Shown here in pieces: positions 1-5,523 of a stretch of 8,464 nt of DNA. The notes under the pieces are model-generated. The model did no database searches and was not told the origin of the DNA. It saw only the letters and a list, made by a program, of their open reading frames with translations. Made by a program: the position numbers and the translations under genes. The stretch covers positions 1-8,464 of the forward strand of contig CAMLNY010000026.1 of assembly GCA_946481405.1 (NCBI GenBank), given 5' to 3'. Source of the DNA: an uncultured Brevundimonas sp. GTDB taxonomy: Bacteria > Pseudomonadota > Alphaproteobacteria > Caulobacterales > Caulobacteraceae. The first letter of the stretch is position 1. Each line of letters starts with the position of its first letter.

Positions 1-36
1 TCCATGGCCCGCGACCAGGTCCGCGCCGGCGAGTAA
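1..36 (+). CDS. 3' end of a gene entering from the left (product unknown)
   Basis: In frame 1 the first bases read as the last eleven codons of a protein (ending ...RDQVRAGE) and stop at TAA, 34-36. Every sense codon ends in G or C, as in the other genes here. The bidirectional terminator about 100 nt downstream is where the terminator of a rightward gene meeting the leftward FAS1 gene would be expected. The fragment is too short to assign a family, and a chance open stretch cannot be excluded. Confidence 0.35.
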   Translation, partial: SMARDQVRAGE

Positions 37-137
37 GCCCCGGCGCGAGTTCGCCTCGCTCGTGTGCATTCCTGATTTGACCTCGCGTCCGGGCCTGGCA
101 GCGGCGCGATTTGTAATGCTTGGGATCAGACAAGAAA

Positions 138-167
138 AAGGGCCGCAGCGGGGGGTCTGCGGCCCTT
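138..167. terminator. Bidirectional intrinsic terminator
   Basis: A perfect 11-bp stem (AAGGGCCGCAG at 138-148 with CTGCGGCCCTT at 157-167) closes an 8-nt G-rich loop. Read leftward, the stem is followed by a T-rich run (complement of the A-rich 132-139), a good tail for the minus-strand FAS1 gene ending at 272. Read rightward, it is followed by CCTTTAT, a weaker tail for the plus-strand gene ending at 36. It sits between these convergent genes and probably ends both transcripts. Confidence 0.88.
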
Positions 168-271
168 CCTTTATCGGGGGCTGGGGGGAATAGCCTCACC
201 CGATGTCTTGCGTCTTGCGCATCATGAGAATGCAGCAGGGCGCGATTGGTTCATTGGGTTCGCCGAAAAAT

Positions 272-886
272 TCAATCCGGCATCACGACCGTGTCGATGA
301 CGTGAACCACCCCGTTCGACTGGAGGACATCGGCCTGGGTGACGCGCGACGTTCCGCCTTTCTCGTCGGTCAGGGTAACCGATCCGTCGGGGTTGACGTT
401 GGCGGTCAGGGTGTCGCCCTCGACCGTGGTCAGTTCGACCTTGCCGCCGTTCGCCTGGGCCTGGGTGGCCAGATCGGCGGCCGTCAAGCGGCCGGGAACG
501 ACGTGATACGTGAGAATCCCGGTCAGATCGGCCTTGCCGGCCGGCGCCATCAGGGCTTCGCGGGTCGCGGCCGGAATCTTCTCGAAGGCGGCGTTGTCGG
601 GCGCGAAGACGGTGAACGGGCCCGGCCCCGACAGGGTTTCGGCCAGGCCCGCGGCCTGCACGGCACTGACCAGGGTGGTCAGGTTGGAGGCCTTGGCGGC
701 GTTGGCGACGATGGTTTCGTTCGGGCTCATCGGTGCGCCGCCGACTATGGGGTCGGTGGTCGCCGGAGCCATGGTCTCAGCTGGAGCAGCCTCGGCCGGG
801 GCCTTTTCCGGCTCGGGGCTGTTGCAGGCGGCGAGGCCCAGAAGGGCGGCCGAAGCGACGGAAAGGCTGAGGATGCGGATTTTCAT
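272..886 (-). CDS. Fasciclin (FAS1) domain lipoprotein
   Basis: This is a 204-residue exported protein with one FAS1 domain. I chose ATG at 886 because AGGAGA lies about 7 nt upstream and a lipoprotein signal follows at once: Lys/Arg at residues 2-4, a hydrophobic stretch 5-19, and lipobox LAAC with the acylated Cys at 21. An Ala/Pro/Glu-rich linker (about 22-57) leads to the FAS1 domain (about 58-203). Its H1 motif is FTVFAPDNAAFEKI (91-104), the YH pair is at 127-128, and the H2 motif NGVVHVIDTVVMP is at 191-203. Bacterial single-FAS1 proteins are secreted or lipid-anchored and are linked to adhesion or surface interactions; the ligand is unknown. Residue 22 is Asn, not Asp, so inner-membrane retention is not predicted. 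It is the last gene before the terminator, 87 nt after the glycosylase gene, a gap large enough for its own promoter, though none is clear. Confidence 0.93.
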   Translation of the reverse strand: MKIRILSLSVASAALLGLAACNSPEPEKAPAEAAPAETMAPATTDPIVGGAPMSPNETIVANAAKASNLTTLVSAVQAAGLAETLSGPGPFTVFAPDNAAFEKIPAATREALMAPAGKADLTGILTYHVVPGRLTAADLATQAQANGGKVELTTVEGDTLTANVNPDGSVTLTDEKGGTSRVTQADVLQSNGVVHVIDTVVMPD

Positions 887-973
887 GGCGTCTTCTCCTG
901 AGGTCCGCCTGTGCTCGGCGGGATCGCAGCAGAGACGGACGGGCATCGAAAAGGATGCATCCCCGGCGCAGAT

Positions 974-1468
974 TCACGGCGCGAGAAATGGCCGCAGCTT
1001 CGACCAGACCGCCGCCTTCTCAGCCAACGGACGCGCGTGGGCGGCGCTGGAGGATGGAAGATCGATCAGCCCGAGGTGCGGAATCCCCGACAGCTGCTTC
1101 CGCCCCGTGCGGGCGGCCGTCGCGCCGTTGAAGGCCACCGCCCGAAGGTTCGGCAGAGAGGCGATCAGGGTCTTCAGATCGGCGTGGGCGGGCGAGCGGA
1201 TCGCGGCGTCCAGACTGCCGATCCGCTCGGCCTCGGCAATCACATCCCATAGACCGACCCGGGCCTCCAGAAGAGCCGCCAGCCGGGCCTCATAGGGCAG
1301 GGCGCTCAGTTCACGCCCGATCACCCCGCCGATCAGCCGCCAGAAGCCGTTCCGCGGGTGGGCGTAGTACTGGCCTGCCGCCAGAGAGGCGTCGCCAGGC
1401 AGGCTGCCGAGGACCAGCACCCGCGTTCCGGCGTCGACCACGGGGGCGAAGGCGCGCTTGAGCGTCAC
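974..1468 (-). CDS. DNA-deoxyinosine (hypoxanthine)/uracil glycosylase, UDG superfamily family 6 (HDG type)
   Basis: This is a 164-residue base-excision repair enzyme expected to cut deaminated bases (hypoxanthine, possibly uracil) from DNA. Motif 1 is GSLPGDASL (21-29), followed by QYYAHPRNGFW (33-43), the hallmark of the HDG/DNA-deoxyinosine glycosylase family. Asn40 aligns with the Asn described as catalytic in the family. The second motif region is LPSSSAAHA (138-146), close to the family's LPSxSPAN-type segment. The start is GTG at 1468, whose GTGA overlaps the TGA of the oxygenase gene. This gives a protein of the family's usual size with motif 1 about 20 residues in; the longer open frame to 1567 would lie inside the oxygenase gene. 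The overlap suggests translational coupling. The family assignment is firm; which base is removed is inferred. Confidence 0.9.
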   Translation of the reverse strand: MTLKRAFAPVVDAGTRVLVLGSLPGDASLAAGQYYAHPRNGFWRLIGGVIGRELSALPYEARLAALLEARVGLWDVIAEAERIGSLDAAIRSPAHADLKTLIASLPNLRAVAFNGATAARTGRKQLSGIPHLGLIDLPSSSAAHARPLAEKAAVWSKLRPFLAP

Positions 1469-2208
1469 CGCCCCTGTTCGGCGTAGGGCTTGTCGTCCCT
1501 GAGCCAGCCCGTGACCGACAGCCGCGGCGCCCCGGCATAGGGGGCGACCGTCGCCACCGTGTGCCACTGCGGCGTCTTGAACAGGGTGAGGACATTGAAG
1601 CCCGGCTTCAGCCCCAGCGGCACATTCCCCGCCTCGTCATGGAACAGGAGCTGGCCGCCCCAGTCGGTGCGCCACTCGCGCGTCAGGCCGATCGTATAGG
1701 CGGCGCGCCGTTCGCCCACGCCGGTGTCGTCGTGCAGGGTCAGATAGTCGCCGGGCCGGAACAGGGTGGCCTGGGCGTCGATCTTGGTGATGCCGGTCTC
1801 GCCCGCCACGGCGGCGCAGAAGTCGCGGGCCTCGGGGCTGTTCAGCAGCTGCAGCAGTGCGTGGGTCGGATGGCCCGGATCGCGCCCCGCCAGAAACGCC
1901 TCGATGATCGGATAGGACAGGAAGCTGAAGGCGAAGCCCGACCGGGCTCCGGCCAGGGCCTCGCGCGCCTTCGCCGCCACGCCGTCGCGACCCAGCGTAT
2001 GGATCGCCTCCGGCGACAGCCACTCGCCCTTGCCCGCCGCATTGGTCAGGGACAGGCCCCAGGGCGTCGCCGTCTTGAGCGCGGCCTCCAGCCGGTCGGC
2101 GCTGTCGGGTGTCAGGAAGTCGGGAATCTGAACCACGCCGTCACGCTGGAAGGCGTCGGCGAAGTCGAGGGCGTCGAGCGCGGGGTTCAGGCGGATGGCG
2201 TCGGTCAC
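1465..2208 (-). CDS. 2OG-Fe(II) oxygenase, prolyl-hydroxylase-like (Tpa1/Ofd1/EGL-9-related)
   Basis: This is a 247-residue cytoplasmic protein with a double-stranded beta-helix dioxygenase domain. The iron ligands are visible: H159 and D161 in LTLHDDTG, and the distal His216 in TPQWHTVATV. Arg229 in APRLSVTGWLRD is the expected 2-oxoglutarate anchor. The spacing and the R-x-S-x-TGW ending match prolyl hydroxylases related to yeast Tpa1 and EGL-9 (COG3751) more than AlkB. The N-terminal phrase DGVVQIPDFL (23-32) is also typical. The substrate is unknown; a residue on a ribosomal or other protein would fit the family. The start is GTG at 2208, the first start codon in frame, without a convincing Shine-Dalgarno site. 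The gene lies 43 nt after the small secreted protein gene and overlaps the downstream glycosylase gene by 4 nt. Confidence 0.9.
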   Translation of the reverse strand: MTDAIRLNPALDALDFADAFQRDGVVQIPDFLTPDSADRLEAALKTATPWGLSLTNAAGKGEWLSPEAIHTLGRDGVAAKAREALAGARSGFAFSFLSYPIIEAFLAGRDPGHPTHALLQLLNSPEARDFCAAVAGETGITKIDAQATLFRPGDYLTLHDDTGVGERRAAYTIGLTREWRTDWGGQLLFHDEAGNVPLGLKPGFNVLTLFKTPQWHTVATVAPYAGAPRLSVTGWLRDDKPYAEQGR

Positions 2209-2251
2209 GCCGGTATCGGACCACGCCCCGGATCGCGCTGTCCAGAGCGGA

Positions 2252-2707
2252 TCAGTGGACCGGAGGTTCGGCGTAATTGCTGAGGAAGGATGACCCGTGA
2301 ATGCGGACCGCGACGGATCGCCCGACGGGGATCGTCCCGCCCGGTTCGAACACCCGGACGTTGGACGCCATGCAGCGGAACACCCGCGTGTATCGGAGAG
2401 CCGCCCGGTTGGTCGTGCGCACCTCGCAGTCGGTCAGCCTCGCATCGGTCCCGACGACGCAGCGCAGCGGCACGTTCCGGAAGCCGACCATCTCGCCCAT
2501 GCAACGCGCGGTGCCGGCGGCGTCTACCGTCTGGACAAGGCCGTCGGAGCGGACCACGCCGCCATGGCGTACGGTCGTCGGGCGCGCGTCGGCTTCCGGT
2601 GAGGCGGTGGCGGTCTCCTGCCCTGAAGACATCAGAAGACCTGCGATCAGCAGAAGAAGGGTCATGACGGCGACTCCACGCGAACACCACTTCAGCGTGC
2701 GTCGCAT
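2252..2707 (-). CDS. Small secreted cysteine-containing protein, TonB-C-like (paralogue 2)
   Basis: This is a 151-residue protein of unknown function. A signal peptide or anchor is plain: basic residues at 2, 3, 6 and 10, then a hydrophobic run VAVMTLLLLIAGLLM (12-26). The mature part has cysteines at 69, 83, 94 and 112. The segment LRCVVGTDARLTDCEV (81-96) resembles the 'LRC-V--xGRL-DC-V' strand pair of TonB C-terminal-like domains in small Caulobacterales proteins. The C83-C94-C112 spacing is identical to that in the gene just upstream, so the two look like tandem duplicates. Cysteine pairing in the periplasm is likely but inferred. The start at 2707 is chosen because it supplies the basic n-region, although it lacks a good ribosome site. 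An alternative ATG at 2665 has GGAG 8 nt upstream but would remove the basic residues. Confidence 0.78.
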   Translation of the reverse strand: MRRTLKWCSRGVAVMTLLLLIAGLLMSSGQETATASPEADARPTTVRHGGVVRSDGLVQTVDAAGTARCMGEMVGFRNVPLRCVVGTDARLTDCEVRTTNRAALRYTRVFRCMASNVRVFEPGGTIPVGRSVAVRIHGSSFLSNYAEPPVH

Positions 2708-2756
2708 GCCCGCGAGGATCGAACAAGCGTCGCTGCACGCGCCGCGGCCGGCTGAG

Positions 2757-3095
2757 TCATTCCGCGCCGGGCCGCACCACCATCAGCGTCAGCACCATGC
2801 TGTCCGTCGTCGGCTCACCAGGCAGACTTTGCGAACCCGCGAGGCATTGCAGGGTCGCGAGATCGCGACGGCTCAGCGTGCGGCCGTCTACAGGTTCGCA
2901 GTCCCTCAGTCGGCCTTCGGCGTCGACGCGACAGCGCAGCTGCGCCCCCAGAGCCTTCGCGCCTCGATGGCGTGCGACACAGGTCTGGGCCGTCGGGACA
3001 TGGGCGACCAGGGGGGTGGGCGAATAGACCGACCAGCCGATACCGTTCGGCACGGTCGGCGTCTGTATCCAGAGCACGAGCGCCAGAGCCCACAT
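2757..3095 (-). CDS. Small secreted cysteine-containing protein, TonB-C-like (paralogue 1)
   Basis: This is a 112-residue protein of unknown function that begins 4 nt after the purB stop codon. The N-terminus MWALALVLWIQ is hydrophobic and reads as a short signal peptide or anchor, though without a basic n-region. Cysteines are at 39, 55, 66 and 84. LRCRVDAEGRLRDCEP (53-68) matches the TonB-C-like pattern and aligns well with the downstream paralogue, with the same spacing between the last three cysteines. The domain is shorter than a full TonB C-terminus and there is no Pro-rich TonB spacer, so a direct energy-transducing role is doubtful. The start at 3095 is preferred because it puts the hydrophobic segment first. 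ATG at 3134 would add 13 residues including one Arg, but it overlaps purB. The gene is probably co-transcribed with purB. Confidence 0.72.
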   Translation of the reverse strand: MWALALVLWIQTPTVPNGIGWSVYSPTPLVAHVPTAQTCVARHRGAKALGAQLRCRVDAEGRLRDCEPVDGRTLSRRDLATLQCLAGSQSLPGEPTTDSMVLTLMVVRPGAE

Positions 3096-3099
3096 GGGC

Positions 3100-4395
3100 T
3101 CAGCCGAACACGCGCCGGAACACCGTGTCCACATGCTTGGTGTGGTAGCCGAGGTCGAACAGAGCCTCGAGCTCGGCGTCGGGGACGATGACCTCGGGGT
3201 CTTCCTTGAGGAAGTCGAGGAAGTTGCCCTCGCCCCGCCAGACCTTCATCGCGTTGCGCTGGACGGCCGCATAGCTGTCCTCGCGCGATTGACCCAGCTG
3301 GGTCAGGGCCAGCAGGACGCGCTGCGAATGGACCAGGCCGCCGAGGCGGTCGAGGTTCTTCTGCATGTTCTCCGGATAGACCAACAGCCGCTCCATCACC
3401 CCGGCCAGACGGTTCAGGGCGAAGTCCAGGTGGATGGTGGCGTCCGGGCCGATGCCGCGCTCGACCGAGGAGTGGCTGATGTCGCGCTCGTGCCACAGGG
3501 CGACGTTCTCCATCGCCGGGGTCACGGCCGAACGGACCAGACGGGCCAGGCCGGTCAGGTTCTCGGTCAGGATGGGATTGCGCTTGTGCGGCATGGCCGA
3601 CGAGCCCTTCTGCCCCTTGTCGAAGAACTCCTCGGCCTCGAGGACCTCGGTGCGCTGCAGGTGGCGGATTTCGACGGCGAGGCGCTCGATCGACGAGGCG
3701 ACGACGCCGAGCGCGGCGAAGAAGGCGGCGTGGCGGTCGCGCGGGATGACCTGGGTCGAGACCGGCTCGACCTGAAGGCCCATCTTCGAGGCCACATACT
3801 CCTCAACCGCCGGATCGACGTTGGCGAAGGTGCCGACGGCGCCGGAGATGGCGCAGGTCGCGATCTCTTCCCTGGCCGTGACCAGACGACGGCGGGCGCG
3901 CTGGAACTCGGCGTGATAGCCGGCCAGCTTCAGGCCGAAGGTCACCGGCTCGGCGTGGATGCCGTGCGAACGGCCGACGGTCGGGGTGTATTTGTGTTCC
4001 TTGGCCCGCGCCTCCAGCGCCGCCAGCACCCGGTCGACGCCGGCGATCAGCAGGTCCGACGACCGCGCCAACTGGACGGCGAAGCAGGTGTCCAGCACGT
4101 CCGAGGAGGTCATCCCCTGGTGCAGGAAGCGGGCTTCCTCGCCGACCGTCTCGGAGACGTGGGTCAGGAAGGCGATCACGTCGTGCTTGGTCGTGCGCTC
4201 GATCTCGTCGATGCGGTCGCTGTCCCACGCGGCATCCTTGCCCTTGGCCCAGATGGCCTCGGCGGCCTCGGTGGGGATGACGCCGAGTTCGGCCATCTTG
4301 GTGGCGGCATGGGCCTCGATCTCGAACCAGATCCGGTACTTGGTCTCGCTGGACCAGATGGCGACGGCTTCGGGGCGGGAATAGCGCGTGATCAT
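3100..4395 (-). CDS. purB: Adenylosuccinate lyase
   Basis: This 431-residue enzyme acts in purine synthesis. It splits SAICAR to AICAR plus fumarate and adenylosuccinate to AMP plus fumarate, in the cytosol as a homotetramer. It has the fumarase/aspartase superfamily signature SSAMPHKRNP (265-274), on the mobile loop carrying the catalytic serine. Other active-site landmarks are His71 in TTKHDVIAF, TSSD (96-99) and His144 in GRSHGIHAEP. The length equals the short bacterial class typified by Bacillus subtilis PurB. The ATG at 4395 begins the usual MITRYSRPE N-terminus. There is no good Shine-Dalgarno. Upstream, a TTGACT (4432-4427) could be a -35 element, but the hexamer 17 nt further on (GACACG) is a poor -10. 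It heads the minus-strand cluster and diverges from the glutathione transferase gene. Confidence 0.97.
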   Translation of the reverse strand: MITRYSRPEAVAIWSSETKYRIWFEIEAHAATKMAELGVIPTEAAEAIWAKGKDAAWDSDRIDEIERTTKHDVIAFLTHVSETVGEEARFLHQGMTSSDVLDTCFAVQLARSSDLLIAGVDRVLAALEARAKEHKYTPTVGRSHGIHAEPVTFGLKLAGYHAEFQRARRRLVTAREEIATCAISGAVGTFANVDPAVEEYVASKMGLQVEPVSTQVIPRDRHAAFFAALGVVASSIERLAVEIRHLQRTEVLEAEEFFDKGQKGSSAMPHKRNPILTENLTGLARLVRSAVTPAMENVALWHERDISHSSVERGIGPDATIHLDFALNRLAGVMERLLVYPENMQKNLDRLGGLVHSQRVLLALTQLGQSREDSYAAVQRNAMKVWRGEGNFLDFLKEDPEVIVPDAELEALFDLGYHTKHVDTVFRRVFG

Positions 4396-4496
4396 GGGGC
4401 GTGCGTGTCGGTCCCGAGGCGCATGGAGTCAAGCCGCGCGGCGCGTTACACCCGCTTCGCCGACGGACGGCGCAGCAAGGACACCGGAGCGAGACC

Positions 4497-5168
4497 ATGG
4501 AACTGATCGTCGGCAACATCGCCTTCTCGACCTGGTCGCTGCGGCCGTGGCTGGTGCTGAAGCGCTGCGGGGCGGAGTTCGCGATGACCGAAGTGCAGCT
4601 CTACGGCCCCGGCTACAAGGAAGAGCTCGCCAAGGTGTCGCCGTCCGGCAAGGTGCCGCTGCTGAAGGTCGACGGCGAGACGATCTGGGACTCCATGGCC
4701 ATCTCGGTCTTCGCGGCGGAGCGGTATCCGGAGGCCAGGCTGTGGCCCGCCGACGCCCATGCGCGGTGGCTGGCACGGTCGGTGGCCTGCGAGATGCACT
4801 CCTCGTTCGGGGCGCTGCGGACGGAGTGCGGCATGGGGCCGGATGCGGCAGGCGTCATCCACACCATGGTCGGACCCGACCGCGCGCCGGCTCCGACCAG
4901 CGCGGCCGTGGCCGCCGACGTGCGGCGGCTGGTCGAGATCATGCGCACCATGCGGGCGCGATTCGGCGCGGGCGGACCCTATCTGTTCGGCGAGTGGTCG
5001 ATCCCGGACGCCTTCCTGACCCCGGTCGCGGCGCGCTTCCGCCACTACCAGATCGACCTGGCGGCCCACGGCGACAGTGATGGCGTAGCCACGGCCTATG
5101 TGGCGGAACTGCTACAGCAGCCGGACTTCCTCGAGTGGGCGGAACTGGCTGTCACGGTTCGGCCTTAG
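4497..5168 (+). CDS. Glutathione S-transferase family protein
   Basis: This is a 223-residue cytosolic GST of COG0625 type. The N-terminal thioredoxin-fold domain (about 1-80) opens with NIAFSTWSLRPWLVLK (7-22), where Ser11 or Ser14 is the candidate glutathione-activating residue. It also contains the cis-proline loop SGKVPLL (50-56, Pro54) and the glutamyl-binding pair D65-S66. The all-helical C-terminal domain (about 88-215) has the N-capping box S168-I-P-D171 in a GEWSIPDAFLTP context. The FSTWSLRPW start is common in a broad proteobacterial GST group with unassigned substrates; detoxification is only the default guess. ATG 4497 is supported by GGAG (4486-4489) 7 nt upstream, whereas the longer open frame from 4401 would occupy most of the divergent intergenic region. 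Transcription diverges from purB across a 101-nt gap that must hold both promoters. Confidence 0.93.
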   Translation: MELIVGNIAFSTWSLRPWLVLKRCGAEFAMTEVQLYGPGYKEELAKVSPSGKVPLLKVDGETIWDSMAISVFAAERYPEARLWPADAHARWLARSVACEMHSSFGALRTECGMGPDAAGVIHTMVGPDRAPAPTSAAVAADVRRLVEIMRTMRARFGAGGPYLFGEWSIPDAFLTPVAARFRHYQIDLAAHGDSDGVATAYVAELLQQPDFLEWAELAVTVRP

Positions 5169-5258
5169 GTCAGGGTCACAGCCGATTAACGAGACCTGCG
5201 AACCGGCCCTTAAGAGACCGGCGTTACGGTGTCGTACGAACCATCGAGACCCGCCGCC

Positions 5259-5393
5259 ATGTCCGCCCAGCCGACGACCGCCCCGAGCATCGCCCCGCCG
5301 ACGGCCCAGCGCCGTCCGACGCTGATGACCTATGGCGTGTTCATCCTCGTCGGCTGCTGCCTGTGCGCCTCGCTGGTCGGCAGCATCCTCTAG
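5259..5393 (+). CDS. Small single-span membrane protein, 44 residues, unknown
   Basis: An ATG at 5259 opens a 44-codon frame ending at TAG 5391-5393. Nearly all codons (all but CGT and TAT) end in G or C, as expected for a real gene here. The N-terminal half is Pro/Thr/Ala-rich and polar (residues 2-17), followed by RR at 18-19. A hydrophobic segment at about 24-44 reads as one transmembrane helix reaching the C-terminus, with Cys at 34, 35 and 37 (GCCLCAS). Arginines just before the helix suggest the N-terminus faces the cytoplasm. No strong ribosome site is seen. It lies 90 nt after the GST stop, on the same strand. I do not recognise a family; short tail-anchored-looking proteins of this kind are often missed by annotation. 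Confidence 0.6.
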   Translation: MSAQPTTAPSIAPPTAQRRPTLMTYGVFILVGCCLCASLVGSIL

Positions 5394-5477
5394 GGCCTCC
5401 GGCGGCGTTAGGGCTGCCCGTAGACGTTGTTAAAAATCAGTCGATTACGGGCCTTGATTGGCTTCGCCGGTCAACGA

Positions 5478-5512
5478 TTGGACTCTCTGGACTCAAGTCC
5501 GTTGGAGTCCAA
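5478..5512. repeat. Nested inverted repeat carrying three GANTC sites
   Basis: TTGGACTC (5478-5485) is the exact inverse of GAGTCCAA (5505-5512), giving an 8-bp outer stem. Inside it GGAC (5489-5492) and GTCC (5497-5500) can form a small tetraloop hairpin. The GGACTC at 5489-5494 can pair instead with GAGTCC at 5505-5510, so two folds compete. It begins 11 nt past the transglycosylase stop on the minus strand. Neither side has a T-run, so it is not a classical intrinsic terminator; it may protect or fold the 3' end. GANTC sites are at 5481-5485, 5490-5494 and 5505-5509. Confidence 0.6.
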
Positions 5513-5523
5513 AGCACCCAGCG

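Noticed and set aside
949..962. Palindrome GGATGCATCC followed by TTTT on the minus strand after the deoxyinosine glycosylase gene
   Set aside because: With a realistic loop only three base pairs remain, too weak for an intrinsic terminator.
510..1295. A 261-codon plus-strand frame across the FAS1 and deoxyinosine glycosylase genes
   Set aside because: It is antisense to two genes with clear domain motifs, and its translation is Ala/Arg-rich without recognisable features.
2340..2362. GGTTCGAA-like string resembling a tRNA T-loop
   Set aside because: It lies inside a coding frame and no acceptor, D or anticodon stems can be built around it.
2205..2738. A 177-codon minus-strand frame covering the second small secreted protein gene
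   Set aside because: Its translation is Arg/Asp-rich with no hydrophobic segment. The other frame gives a clear signal sequence and aligns with the neighbouring paralogue.
3094..4506. A 470-codon open frame on the plus strand opposite purB
   Set aside because: It is antisense to an unmistakable adenylosuccinate lyase. Long open antisense frames are expected in high-GC DNA, and the translation has low complexity and no family motifs.
5169..5258. Possible terminator after the GST gene (two ACCGGC strings around CTTAAG)
   Set aside because: The ACCGGC copies are direct, not inverted, repeats and there is no T-run, so no hairpin terminator is supported.
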